Shown: positions 36,681 through 45,130 of the stretch, one piece after another
How positions within the stretch are numbered: position 1 is the first letter of the stretch
How the letters are laid out: each line of letters opens with the position of its first letter
NCBI GenBank assembly: GCA_934632155.1
Contig: CAKTXZ010000010.1
Coordinates: 1-64,000, forward strand
Length of the DNA: 64,000 nt
Origin: an uncultured Clostridia bacterium
GTDB lineage: Bacteria; Bacillota; Clostridia; Christensenellales; Aristaeellaceae
Direction of reading: 5' to 3'
Position numbers and translations under genes: made by a program
The notes under the pieces: generated by a model
The model's database searches: none
What the model saw: only the letters and a program-made list of their open reading frames with translations
What the model was told of the DNA's origin: nothing

Positions 36681-36694
36681 GGTAACGGTTACAT
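36681..36694. promoter_or_regulatory. LacI-type operator upstream of the regulator gene
   Basis: GTAACGGTTAC (36682-36692) has the same half-sites as the palindrome at 35648 but one base pair less at the centre. It lies just downstream of the -10 box, a position suited to autorepression. Confidence 0.65.
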
Positions 36695-36705
36695 TAACTA
36701 ACCGC

Positions 36706-36734
36706 ATTGTATCATTCCCGGCGTCAAATGTCAA
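36706..36734 (-). promoter_or_regulatory. Sigma-A promoter of the LacI-family gene
   Basis: On the minus strand TTGACA (36729-36734) and TACAAT (36706-36711) are separated by 17 bp, close to consensus. Confidence 0.8.
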
Positions 36735-36914
36735 GGAAAAGTGCAAAGATTTTTGATGAAGCTGGCTGCTTAAAAAGCGACGGCAGCAAGCGGAATGCCC
36801 ATCCTGAATGGAACGCTGTATTGTATGCGGCGCAGCGGTCGCCCCCGCCCGCAAAAGGCGACGGACCGGCCGTCCTGCCGATAACCGTCCGGGACGCTTT
36901 GGCTTATACGCTTT

Positions 36915-37736
36915 TCAGCCGTCAATCAGCGCGCGCAGCGCCGTGGCGCGGCGGAAGGCTTCCTCCAGATAGGCCTGCAGCGATTTTTCGTTGTATTCTA
37001 CGCGCCCGGGCAGGCCGCGCTTGGAAATTTCCAATGTGAGCGGGCCGTCAAAGCCCGCGCTGCGGATGCGGTCGGCGAAGGCGTTCCAATCCAGTCCGCC
37101 GTCCATCGGCAGAAGGTGCAGGTCATCGACATAGTGAATGCGCCCCGGAACGCGCACGCCGAAATTGTCGTGCACATGCAGGCAGAGCAAACGCCGGCCG
37201 TAGAGCGCCATCATATCGACCAGCGGCGTGTAGCAATAATTGTGCCCGCAGTCCCAGCAAAAACCGTGATACTCCGGGTTATCCGCCAGCACGGCGGCGA
37301 GGTGGGCGGGAATTTCCAGATTTTCAAAGCACAGCCGCACGCCTTTTTCTTGTGCGTAGTCGCACATTTTCCGGAAGCGGCGCAGGCCGACGTCGCTGAC
37401 AGGCGGAGCGGTATTGGCGATGGTCACGTGCATGACGCATTTTTCCACGCCGATTTCGCTGCAGCCGTCGATGCGCGTGAGCTGAAAATTCAGGTAATCC
37501 TCGCCCTCCGGCGCGTCGATCCACAGCGTATTCATATGGTCAAAGGGCGCGTGCAGCGTTTCGATGGGCAGATCCAGCTTTTCGGAAAGATCGGCCCAAA
37601 GGCGCAGGGGCTCGTCCTTTTTGTAGGGCGCGAAGCATACGTCGAACCCCGCGCGCTTTATCAGCGGCATTTGCGCTTCAAAGGGCACGGCGGGGGTAAT
37701 GCCGAAAACGGCGGATACGCCAAGCTTTCGCATCAT
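36915..37736 (-). CDS. Sugar phosphate isomerase/epimerase (xylose-isomerase-like TIM barrel)
   Basis: The 273-residue protein has the AP-endonuclease-2/xylose-isomerase-like fold: LPIETLHAPFDHMN, VEKCVMHVTIAN, VRLCFENLEIPAHL with a metal-binding Glu, HGFCWDCGHNYCY with Asp and His, LLCLHVHDNFG with His/Asp, and DGPLTLEISKRG with the final Glu. All metal ligands expected for an active isomerase/epimerase are present. A start at either of two adjacent ATGs (37736 or 37733) is possible, with AAAGGAATG upstream. It stands alone between the LacI cluster and TypA. The substrate is unknown. Confidence 0.85.
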   Translation of the reverse strand: MMRKLGVSAVFGITPAVPFEAQMPLIKRAGFDVCFAPYKKDEPLRLWADLSEKLDLPIETLHAPFDHMNTLWIDAPEGEDYLNFQLTRIDGCSEIGVEKCVMHVTIANTAPPVSDVGLRRFRKMCDYAQEKGVRLCFENLEIPAHLAAVLADNPEYHGFCWDCGHNYCYTPLVDMMALYGRRLLCLHVHDNFGVRVPGRIHYVDDLHLLPMDGGLDWNAFADRIRSAGFDGPLTLEISKRGLPGRVEYNEKSLQAYLEEAFRRATALRALIDG

Positions 37737-37811
37737 AGCTCATTCCTTTCTTGCGGGCCTTTAGCGGCGCTCGCCCCGGCGTCAGGCCGCTTTAAGAATG
37801 GTACAAGCAAA

Positions 37812-37842
37812 GGGGATTCCCTGCCCGCAAGGAATCCCCCGG
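37812..37842 (-). terminator. Probable terminator of typA
   Basis: GGGGATTCC (37812-37820) and GGAATCCCC (37831-37839) form a perfect 9-bp stem. On the minus strand it is followed by a short TTT tract. It lies just beyond the TypA stop. Confidence 0.5.
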
Positions 37843-37850
37843 ATGCGTTT

Positions 37851-39677
37851 TTATTGCTTCGCCCGGCTGGCGGCCTTGGCGCGCTGCTCGTGGCTCAGCT
37901 CACGCTTGCGCATGCGCAGCGATTTGGGTGTGATTTCCAGCAGCTCGTCGTCGTCGATGAATTCCAGACATTCCTCGAGCGTCAGCGGATGAACGGAAAC
38001 CAGCCGCAGGCTGTCCTCGGACGCGGAGGCGTTGCGCATGTTGGTCACATGCTTTTGCTTGCAGACGTTGACCACAATGTCGCCCGGGCGGCTGGATTCG
38101 CCGCAGATCATGCCGCCGTAAACGGGCGTTTGGCTGCCGACAAAGAGCGTGCCGCGATCCTGCGCGTAGAACAGGCCGTACTGCGTGGCCTCGCCCGTTT
38201 CGTAGCACACCAGCGCGCCCACGTTGCGGTGGGGAATATCGCCCTTATAGTCCTCGTAATGGTCGAACACAGCGCTCATGATGCCCTCGCCGCGCGTATC
38301 CGTCATGAATTCGGAACGATAGCCGAACAGGCCGCGGGAGGGAACAAGGAATTCCAGCCGCACGCGGTCCGCGCCCGACATGGTTTCCAGCGTGCCGCGG
38401 CGGCGGCCGATCTTTTCGATGACCGCGCCGGCGTAAGCCTGCGGCACATCGGCGACCATGCGCTCAATCGGCTCGAGCTTGCGGCCGTTTTCGTAATGGT
38501 AGATAACCTCGGGCTTACTGACCTGAAATTCATAGCCCTCGCGGCGCATGGTTTCAATCAGGATGGACAGGTGCAATTCGCCGCGGCCCCAAACGTCGAA
38601 CTGGTCGGGGGTGTCGCCGTCCTTGACGCGCAGGGAGACGTCGGTCTCCAATTCGCGGTACAGCCGGGCGCGCAGGTGACGGCTGGTGACATACTGCCCC
38701 TCCCTGCCGGCGAAGGGAGAATCGTTGACGGAGAAGGTCATGGTCACGGTCGGCTCCGTGATGGCCACGAAGGGGAGCGCCTCCACGGCGGACGGGTCGC
38801 ACACGGTGTCGCCGATGGAAATGTCCGGAAGCCCCGTCAGCGCCACGATGTCGCCCATGGAAACCGATTCGGCGGGCACGCGCCTGAGGCCGTCGTAAAC
38901 GCTCAGCGCCGTCAGCCGCCACGGCGGCGTGGTGTGCTCGGGGTGCTGATCGTTGCAGCGAACGACCATCATGCCGTCGCGCAGCGTGCCGCGGTTGATG
39001 CGGCCGATGCCGATGCGGCCCACGTATTCGTTATAGTCGATGGTGGAGATGAGCACCTGCGCGGGGCCGTCCGGGTCGCCCTCGGGCGCGGGGATGTATT
39101 GCATGATCGCGTCAAAGAGCGGCTGCAGATCCACGCCCGGCGTGGCCGGATCCAGCGTGGCCGTGCCCTTGCGCGCGGAGGCGTAGATGATCGGCCGGTC
39201 CAGCGTGGCGGGGTCTGCGTCCAGCTCGATGAGCAGGTCGACCAGCTCGTCCACCACTTCCTCGCAGCGGGCGTCGGGGCGGTCCACCTTGTTGATAACC
39301 AGAATGACTGGCAGCTTCAGGCTCAGCGCCTTTTGCAGCACGAAGCGCGTCTGCGGCATGGGGCCTTCAAAGCTGTCCACCAGCAGCAGCACGCCGTCCA
39401 CCATCTTGAGCACGCGTTCAACCTCGCCGCCGAAATCGGCGTGGCCGGGCGTGTCTACGATGTTGATTTTGGCGTTTTTATAGTGTACGGCGGTATTCTT
39501 GGCCAGAATGGTGATGCCGCGCTCGCGCTCCAGATCGTTGCTATCCATTACGCGCTCGGCAACCTGCTGGTTCTGGCGGAATACGCCGCCCTGCTTGAGC
39601 ATCTGGTCTACCAGCGTGGTCTTGCCATGGTCGACGTGCGCGATGATGGCGATGTTGCGAATGTCGTTGCGAATCAT
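37851..39677 (-). CDS. typA: Ribosome-associated GTPase TypA/BipA
   Basis: The 608-residue translational GTPase has AHVDHGKTTLVDQML (P-loop), the switch ERERGITILAKNTA, DTPGHADFGGEVER and NKVDRPDAR, then the EF-G-like domains and the TypA-specific C-terminal domain with GRGELHLSILIETMRREG, GERG-like GTRGEG and YGLFYAQDRGTLFVG. Length is normal for the family (about 605-615). TypA helps ribosome assembly and stress translation. GGGAG lies before ATG. It is monocistronic by appearance. Confidence 0.96.
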   Translation of the reverse strand: MIRNDIRNIAIIAHVDHGKTTLVDQMLKQGGVFRQNQQVAERVMDSNDLERERGITILAKNTAVHYKNAKINIVDTPGHADFGGEVERVLKMVDGVLLLVDSFEGPMPQTRFVLQKALSLKLPVILVINKVDRPDARCEEVVDELVDLLIELDADPATLDRPIIYASARKGTATLDPATPGVDLQPLFDAIMQYIPAPEGDPDGPAQVLISTIDYNEYVGRIGIGRINRGTLRDGMMVVRCNDQHPEHTTPPWRLTALSVYDGLRRVPAESVSMGDIVALTGLPDISIGDTVCDPSAVEALPFVAITEPTVTMTFSVNDSPFAGREGQYVTSRHLRARLYRELETDVSLRVKDGDTPDQFDVWGRGELHLSILIETMRREGYEFQVSKPEVIYHYENGRKLEPIERMVADVPQAYAGAVIEKIGRRRGTLETMSGADRVRLEFLVPSRGLFGYRSEFMTDTRGEGIMSAVFDHYEDYKGDIPHRNVGALVCYETGEATQYGLFYAQDRGTLFVGSQTPVYGGMICGESSRPGDIVVNVCKQKHVTNMRNASASEDSLRLVSVHPLTLEECLEFIDDDELLEITPKSLRMRKRELSHEQRAKAASRAKQ

Positions 39678-39921
39678 AGGTGCTTCTCCCTCTTTCAGTC
39701 GGCTTGATTGCCCAACACTTTATTGTATATCGCTTTTGCGCCTTTTGTCAACGGGGAGCGGGCAAGAATTTGTAAAAAACGGTGACCAGAAGGGAAAAAG
39801 CTTTGCCGTGCGCCGCTGAAAAGCCCGCGCCGCCGTATGCCGGGCAGCGCGGGCGAGAGAGCCCCGGCTGCGGGTTCCGCAGAGCCGCGCCGGGGGAGTG
39901 CGGCTGATGCCGCGGGACGGT

Positions 39922-40050
39922 TCAGTTTTCCGGCGTGCTGCGGCGCATGCGCGCTTTGCGCGGCGCGCGGGTAAACAGCCGGCGCGACGGCGTGCGGCCT
40001 GCTTGCGCCGAGGGGCGTTCCGCCTCGAGGCGTTGTGCGTTTGAATCCAT
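39922..40050 (-). CDS. Possible 42-residue basic protein
   Basis: A minus-strand ATG at 40050, eight bases after GGGAGGG, reads MDSNAQRLEAERPSAQAG and ends RKARMRRSTPEN. The predicted peptide is strongly basic. An overlapping ATG seven bases upstream (40057) in another frame sits too close to the site. I recognise no family. The region may equally be non-coding leader or decayed sequence. Confidence 0.35.
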   Translation of the reverse strand: MDSNAQRLEAERPSAQAGRTPSRRLFTRAPRKARMRRSTPEN

Positions 40051-40176
40051 TTGCCATCCCTCCCGAGAGCTATTGTGAGAAGAAAGCGGCGAAAGCATAC
40101 CGAAACGGTTGAAAACGGTCGGATTCCTTTCCTGAAATGCGCGTGGAGCTATCCGGACACGATCAAGCGTTTTGCC

Positions 40177-40515
40177 TTACGTTGATAAATAAGCGTCCAT
40201 GGCCTGCTTGGCCGTTTGGATGATTTCCGCCAAGACCCGCGCCTGCTTTGCGTCGCATGCCTCCAGAATGGCGGCGGTTTCTTCGATAATCGAGCTGACG
40301 CTTCTTCGCGAGTTGTCGAAAAGCAGCGCGTCCGTTTGAACGTCCAAGGCCTCTGCAATATCGACAAAAACGGGAAGGCTCAGCTTGGTGTTCGCCGTTT
40401 CAATGTGGCTCATATGGGTTGTAGAAATGCCAACCTTCTCGGCAAGCTGCTCCTGCGACAGGCCTCTTGCCTTGCGAATTTTTCGGATTCGCTGCCCTAC
40501 ATCGTAATAATCCAT
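40177..40515 (-). CDS. XRE-family helix-turn-helix regulator
   Basis: The 112-residue protein has a clear N-terminal HTH of the Cro/CI type (residues 6-62): VGQRIRKIRKARGLSQEQLA, VGISTTHMSHIETANTKLSL and LFVDIAEALDVQTDALLF-like. A short helical C-terminus (about 68-110) probably mediates dimerisation. The A+T-rich DNA upstream contains repeated GCCTATA motifs that may be its operators. The divergent gene at 40815 is the likeliest target. Its role is unknown. Confidence 0.9.
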   Translation of the reverse strand: MDYYDVGQRIRKIRKARGLSQEQLAEKVGISTTHMSHIETANTKLSLPVFVDIAEALDVQTDALLFDNSRRSVSSIIEETAAILEACDAKQARVLAEIIQTAKQAMDAYLST

Positions 40516-40524
40516 TCATTCACC

Positions 40525-40608
40525 GCCTATACAGGAAAATATACTTGAATTGTATAGGCAATTGTGCTATTCTTATATAAACTGAATAGGCTATTTAATG
40601 CCTATATA
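40525..40608. promoter_or_regulatory. Cluster of GCCTATA-type inverted repeats (putative XRE operators)
   Basis: GCCTATACA at 40525-40533 is inverted to TGTATAGGC at 40551-40559. AATAGGC at 40585-40591 is inverted to GCCTATATA at 40600-40608. Four copies of one half-site in 84 A+T-rich bases right before the regulator suggest autoregulation. Confidence 0.55.
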
Positions 40609-40814
40609 GTTTAATTCTGCGTAAAATATGCCGGCGTTCAGCCGGCGGGGCGTTGCCGGATTCATGCGGCGAACGCAAAAAACGCGGCAGGCCGACGCAC
40701 TGCGCCGGAGCAGGAAGGCTGCTGACGGGCGGAAAACGGCGTTGGCGTAATTCAGGAGCAGACGCGAGCGTGGAGGCATGACGCGGCGTTGCATAAAACG
40801 AAAGGATGAAAACA

Positions 40815-41288
40815 ATGACGGCTGCTGAAAGAAATAAAATGCTGAACGATATGAAAAACGCCATAGCGCTTGAAACGGACATTGCAGCCCAGCGTCAGCT
40901 TATGGAGCGCTGCAGCAAAACCATGCAGGAGAAATGTCCCGTTTTTGTTCCTTTGGAGAAGCCTGTTCAACGGGCGCAATCCGTGGAATCGCCGAATAAA
41001 ATGCACTTAATTCTGGCGTGGATTATGGCGCTTCTATTTAGCGGAACCGGTCTAGCCATTCTCTTAGATAGTGGTATGAGCTTCGCGAGCAAAGTTGCAG
41101 GCTTTCTTGGGTGTTTAGTTATGGCTGTGGGAATGAATGCGTGCAGACCGATAACGCCCTTGAACGCACCAACCGCTTTTCCGGCGGCGGGCGCGATCCT
41201 GCCGCGCTGCCTGAAAAGCCGTCCGCCGTTCGGGCATTCGGCAAAGGCTGATCCGTGCCCGCCCGCCGCGCCACAACGGCGGGGCTGA
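40815..41288 (+). CDS. Small membrane protein with N-terminal helical region
   Basis: The 157-residue product has a charged helical N-terminus (MTAAERNKMLNDMKNAIALE, about 1-60), then two hydrophobic segments around 70-105 (LILAWIMALLFSGTGLAILL and VAGFLGCLVMAVGMN). The last 45 residues are proline-rich and may be a decayed or unstructured end. AAAGG upstream favours the ATG at 40815 over one three codons before. It is divergent from the XRE regulator across the GCCTATA sites. I recognise no family. Confidence 0.55.
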   Translation: MTAAERNKMLNDMKNAIALETDIAAQRQLMERCSKTMQEKCPVFVPLEKPVQRAQSVESPNKMHLILAWIMALLFSGTGLAILLDSGMSFASKVAGFLGCLVMAVGMNACRPITPLNAPTAFPAAGAILPRCLKSRPPFGHSAKADPCPPAAPQRRG

Positions 41289-41541
41289 ACGCAGTGATTG
41301 TGAGGAATAGAAGCGATTCTGTCTCCTATGTCGTTTCTATCGCTTTTTCGGATATCGTTTCTTTATACCGTTCTTTTTCGCCCGACGGCCTTGGCCCCCA
41401 GCCAGCTGGACGCCAAGGCCACGGCAATGCTCGCCCCATGCGCCCCCTCACCGCCTCTCGCCGAAGCGCTCCCTCGCTTCCTTCGCTGTGCAAAAGGGTT
41501 GACAGGCCTGCGCGGTTGTAAATTCACGCCGGAATCGCGCC

Positions 41542-42432
41542 TCAGCGCGTGCGCTGATCGCCGAAGAAGAACAGCGCCACCGTGCCCGGCCCCGTATGGC
41601 TGCCGATGGTCGTGCCGATGCTGTTGATCACCACGGGGCCCTTCAGGCGGGGAAACGCGGCCTCGACCAGATCGGCAACGGCGCGCGCGTCCTCGTAGCA
41701 GTCGGACTGGGAGATGTAGCATTTCCCGCTGTAATGCAGGCCGTCCTGCGCGTGCTGCTTCATTTCCTCGACAATCTGCGCGATAACCTTTTTCTTCGTG
41801 CGGATTTTTTCGCGCGGCACCAAATGCCCCAAATCGTCCATATTCAGCAGCGGGCAGATATGCAGCACGGACCCGATGAAGCCCGACGCGCGGGAGATAC
41901 GCCCGCCCTTGACGTAATAGGTCAGGTCGGTGGAGAAGAACCAGTGATGCACGTTCAGGCGGTTGTTCAGCGCCCACTGATACAGCGTGTCGATATCCAT
42001 GCCCCCGTCGCGCAGGTCGGCCAGACGGTCCATCAGCAGGCCGTAGCCGGAGCTGGCGCCCAGAGAATCTACGATGTAGATCTTGCGCTCGGGATACTTC
42101 TCCTGCAGCTGCTCCCGCGCCAGATTCGCCGAATTGCATACGCCCGAAATGCCCGAGGACAGGCAGACGTGCAGCACGTCCTGACCCGCCTCCAGGAAGG
42201 GCGTGAAATAGGCGACGAATTCGTCCTCGTTTACCTGACTGGTCTTGGTTTCCGCGCCCTCGCGCAGAATCTGGTAAAACCGGTCGAAGGGCATTGTCTT
42301 TCCCAAATCGTCGGGATACTGCCGGCCGTTGAGCGAATAATGGAAGCAGATATAATGAATATCGCGTCCCTTGAGATGCTCGGCGCTCAGATCGGCGGTG
42401 GAACAGCAGCTCAGCACATAGTTTCCGTTCAT
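41542..42432 (-). CDS. DegV-family fatty-acid-binding protein
   Basis: The 296-residue protein matches the DegV (FakB-like) fold: YVLSCCSTADLSAE at the N-terminus, TKTSQVNEDEF, VLHVCLSSGISGVCNSA with the lipid-carboxylate-binding Ser, IVDSLGASSGYGLL and a C-terminal GTTIGSHTGPGTVALFF. FakB proteins present fatty acids to the kinase FakA. No FakA is present here. ATG at 42432 is preferred because AAAAGGAG lies eight bases upstream. The gene is convergent with 40815. Confidence 0.93.
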   Translation of the reverse strand: MNGNYVLSCCSTADLSAEHLKGRDIHYICFHYSLNGRQYPDDLGKTMPFDRFYQILREGAETKTSQVNEDEFVAYFTPFLEAGQDVLHVCLSSGISGVCNSANLAREQLQEKYPERKIYIVDSLGASSGYGLLMDRLADLRDGGMDIDTLYQWALNNRLNVHHWFFSTDLTYYVKGGRISRASGFIGSVLHICPLLNMDDLGHLVPREKIRTKKKVIAQIVEEMKQHAQDGLHYSGKCYISQSDCYEDARAVADLVEAAFPRLKGPVVINSIGTTIGSHTGPGTVALFFFGDQRTR

Positions 42433-42586
42433 GGTATCAACTCCTTTTCCCGTCATGCGGCCTGTATTTCAGCCTGAGTTATTGATGTATAAACGCCTTG
42501 AAGCGTTTTAGTCTGTCCAAAGTCGCAGCCGAGCCTGCGGGATGCAATGAAGATTGCTCAGCCCTTTATTGCTGCATGGCGCGCGC

Positions 42587-43234
42587 TTATTGCGCCGTAT
42601 CGCCCGCCGGCGCTTCGCCGCGCCACAGGCCGACCTGATAGGCGATCAGCCGCCGGCGGTGCTCCGGCTGGCTCAGCCGCCCCTGCGGATAGCCCACAAG
42701 CGAAAGCGTTAAATCCAGCAGCATTACGGAATCAAGAAATTCCGCCGCGCTCTGATAATCTATCGGGCGTATTTCCCCGCGCGCGGCATATTCCGCCAGC
42801 AGCTGCGGAAACCACGCCTGCCGCGCCTTCAGTTCATCCCGAAGCGCGGGGTTGGCGATCAGCTCGCGAATTTCAGCCTCCTGCAGAAAAATGCGAAGCA
42901 CGTCCATATGCCGCTGCGCAATTCGGGTAATATCCTGATACAGCGCCTCGAGCATTTCTTCGATGGGCAAGTGCGAAAACGAATCGTTCTCCGCGTTCAG
43001 CTCCGCCACGAGCTGCGCGATGTCTTCGCGAATGATTTCATTCATCAGTTCGCCCTTGCCGCCGGGAAAGTAATGGTACAGCAGGCCGTCCGCCACGCCC
43101 ATTTTCCGGCAAATGGCATGAACCGAGGTTTGCCTGTAGCCGTTCAGGGCGAAAAGCGCCAGCGCCGTATCCAGCATCCGTCGACGGCTTTCCTGCGCCT
43201 GCTCCTGCCGCTTGGTTCCCTTTTGCGCGTCCAC
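42587..43234 (-). CDS. TetR-family transcriptional regulator
   Basis: The 215-residue regulator carries the TetR N-terminal HTH (about 12-58): RRRMLDTALALFALNGYRQT, VHAICRKMGVADGLLYHYFP and GKGELMNEI. The C-terminal all-helical ligand domain contains YQDITRIAQRHMDVLRIFLQ. GTG at 43234 has GGAAGGGGG upstream and is preferred over the in-frame GTG at 43264, which has none. No target gene is obvious. It may act only on itself, since its own promoter carries a partly palindromic sequence (about 43268-43287). Confidence 0.9.
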   Translation of the reverse strand: MDAQKGTKRQEQAQESRRRMLDTALALFALNGYRQTSVHAICRKMGVADGLLYHYFPGGKGELMNEIIREDIAQLVAELNAENDSFSHLPIEEMLEALYQDITRIAQRHMDVLRIFLQEAEIRELIANPALRDELKARQAWFPQLLAEYAARGEIRPIDYQSAAEFLDSVMLLDLTLSLVGYPQGRLSQPEHRRRLIAYQVGLWRGEAPAGDTAQ

Positions 43235-43290
43235 GCCGCCGCCCCCTTCCGCTGGCTGAATCACCGTTCAGTGAAGCTTGGTTCAATCGC

Positions 43291-43319
43291 ATTATAGACG
43301 CTTGCCTTGAGCGTGTCAA
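43291..43319 (-). promoter_or_regulatory. Consensus sigma-A promoter of the TetR gene
   Basis: On the minus strand TTGACA (43314-43319) and TATAAT (43291-43296) are exact consensus boxes with a 17-bp spacer. A promoter this strong normally needs a tight repressor, consistent with autorepression by the TetR protein. Confidence 0.85.
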
Positions 43320-43503
43320 TGCCTGCCATATTTTCAACATATTTTTGAAAAGCAGCGTGCCGGGGCAGGATGAAAGCGCGCCAAAAGCGGCGGGCGCTTC
43401 GGCCCGCAGGCCTTGTCGACCGGCGGGGCGAAGCGCCTGCGTATTGGGTTGTTTGCTTTTCAAGGAGGGCCGGGCGCGCGTCCTTTCCCGCCCCTGCGCG
43501 GCG

Positions 43504-43662
43504 CTACAGGTCGTCCGCGTCCTGTGTGGGCATGTCGTCGTCCGGGTCCTTGGGCGTGCCGGTGTAGCTGCCCAGCACGTCGCTGTTGCTTTCGCGGCTG
43601 AGCAGCGCGAATACGCCGCGCCTTTCCCAGCGGCGGTTCTTTGCGTTCTTTTCCTTTTCCAT
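43504..43662 (-). CDS. Conserved-looking 52-residue protein
   Basis: A minus-strand ATG at 43662 follows GGAGGTGATC by a few bases. It reads MEKEKNAKNRRWERRG, then FALLSRESNSDVLGSYTG and an acidic tail ending PDDDMPTQDADDL. I recall short Clostridia proteins with the core SDVLGSYTG and a terminal QDADDL, all of unknown function. The excellent ribosome binding site and the charge asymmetry (basic start, acidic end) support a real gene. No membrane segment or cysteine is present. Confidence 0.7.
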   Translation of the reverse strand: MEKEKNAKNRRWERRGVFALLSRESNSDVLGSYTGTPKDPDDDMPTQDADDL

Positions 43663-43827
43663 GATGGATCACCTCCGCGGATAGTTTTCCCCGCGCGCAG
43701 GAAAATCATGTCGACACGGGGGAATGTGGCATAATTTTTCCCAATTTGCAGGAGAAGCCGGAAAGCCGTCGAATATCCCAAATGATTATGGCGCAACGCC
43801 GCATCACAAAAAAGGAGTGTTTGAATC

Positions 43828-44721
43828 ATGAAAAAAAGCGTACTGTTCATCCTGCTGGCAATCCTGCTGGCCGCCGCGGTGGTTATCGGCGTATTGGCCG
43901 GCCAAAAAGCCAATGTCTCCAAGGAATATGCCGCCTATCAGGATGAAATGACCAAGAAATACGACGCGCTGAACGAAGAACTGACCGCCGGCAAGGCGGA
44001 CGCCGCCGCTCTGAAGACGGATCTGGAAGCGGCGCAGACGGCGCTTGCCGAAAAGCAGGCCGCGCTGGAAGCGGCGCAAGCCGAACTGAACGCCGCGAAG
44101 AAGGCGCAGGAGGACGCCGCCGCCACGGCCGCCGCGCTGCTCAAGGAAACGAAGGACGCCGCCGCCAAGGAGCTGGAAGCGGTCAAGAAAGCCGCCGCCG
44201 CCCTGCAGGCGGAGCTTGAGGAAAAGCTGGCCAACGCCCAGAAGACGTCGGACGCCGCCGCGACCGAGCTGGAAAAGAGCAAGGCGGACGCCGCCGCCGC
44301 GCTCAAGAACGCGGTTGACGCCGCTGCCAAGGAGCTGGAAGCGGCGAAGACGGGCGCGGAACAGCTTCTGGCTGATGCGAAAGCTGATGCCGAGGCAAAG
44401 CTGACCGAAGCCAAGAAAGCCGCCGCGAAGGCGCTGGAGGAAGCCAAGGAAGCCGGCGCGAAGGCGCTGGAGGAAGCCAAGGAAGCCGGCGCGAAGGCGC
44501 TGGAGGAAGCCAAGGAAGCCGTCGCCAAGCTGACCGCCGAAAAGGCCGAGCTGCAGGAAAAGCTCGAAGCGGTGTATAAGCAGCTGGCCGAGGCCATTGC
44601 CAAGCTGCCTGCGGACGTGATCGCCCAAATTCCCGCCGAAGTGACCGGCATGATCCCGGAAGAGGTAATCGCCCTGCTGCCCGCGGACGTCGCCGCCCTG
44701 CTGCCCGCAGACGCGAACTGA
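43828..44721 (+). CDS. Membrane-anchored alanine/glutamate/lysine-rich coiled-coil protein
   Basis: The 297-residue protein has one N-terminal membrane helix (VLFILLAILLAAAVVIGVLA, residues 5-24) and then about 215 residues of nearly pure heptad sequence rich in Ala, Glu and Lys. An internal 11-residue unit (AKALEEAKEAG) occurs three times. The final 45 residues change to repeated proline-containing units (KLPADVIAQIPAEV, LLPADVAALLPADAN). It probably forms a long rod outside the membrane. Function is unknown. AAAGGAG precedes ATG. LEA-like or spacer proteins are alternatives. Confidence 0.75.
   Translation: MKKSVLFILLAILLAAAVVIGVLAGQKANVSKEYAAYQDEMTKKYDALNEELTAGKADAAALKTDLEAAQTALAEKQAALEAAQAELNAAKKAQEDAAATAAALLKETKDAAAKELEAVKKAAAALQAELEEKLANAQKTSDAAATELEKSKADAAAALKNAVDAAAKELEAAKTGAEQLLADAKADAEAKLTEAKKAAAKALEEAKEAGAKALEEAKEAGAKALEEAKEAVAKLTAEKAELQEKLEAVYKQLAEAIAKLPADVIAQIPAEVTGMIPEEVIALLPADVAALLPADAN
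44425..44523 (+). repeat. Three tandem 33-bp repeats inside the coiled-coil gene
   Basis: Units start at 44425, 44458 and 44491. They are identical except for the last codon of the third (GTC for GGC). The unit length keeps the reading frame and encodes 11 residues, the period of a hendecad coiled coil. Confidence 0.9.
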
Positions 44722-44821
44722 CGACGCGATTCCTGCCGTTTTCAAGCTGAAATGCGGCCAGCCGTGAAGCGCATTCCGGCTTCGGCTCAGGCAACGAGGG
44801 AAAATGTGCCCGCGCCGCGTT

Positions 44822-45010
44822 CTGCGTTTTTGACACGCTCCATGCAGGGTGAAGGGCTTCATCCCGCATGGCAAGGCAGCGAAAATGATTTTTTCGCACA
44901 AGCGCTTCGAAAAATCTCTTTGCCTGTCAGCCAAAGTCATGCAACGCGAATCAAGCGCTGTCCGCCCTTCCCTGCATCTCGCAGGCTCGGCCGCAGCTTT
45001 TTTGACAACC
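44822..45010 (+). repeat. Dispersed intergenic repeat, copy B
   Basis: It matches 5579-5788 along its whole length, including the hairpin (44840-44854 with 44857-44871), AAAATGATTTT, GCGCTTCGAAAAATCT and GCAGCTTTTTTGACAACC. The hairpin is maintained although several bases differ between copies, and one of its own pairs is G-T. Confidence 0.7.
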
Positions 45011-45130
45011 TGACCGCAGCGCCGCCGCGTTGGCTGCGCGGGGGAAAAGGAGCAAGCGGATGCCGCGGTTTGAGTTGAAAACAGGGGAAGACCGTACCGC
45101 TGAAGAAAGCAATAACGTCCAAAACATCTA

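Noticed and set aside
37116..39707. An 863-codon plus-strand open frame across typA and the isomerase gene
   Set aside because: Both minus-strand genes have complete family motifs and ribosome binding sites. The plus frame has none.
43268..43287. Firm TetR operator
   Set aside because: The sequence after the TATAAT box is only partly palindromic around AAGCTT, so I mention it in the TetR entry but do not annotate it.
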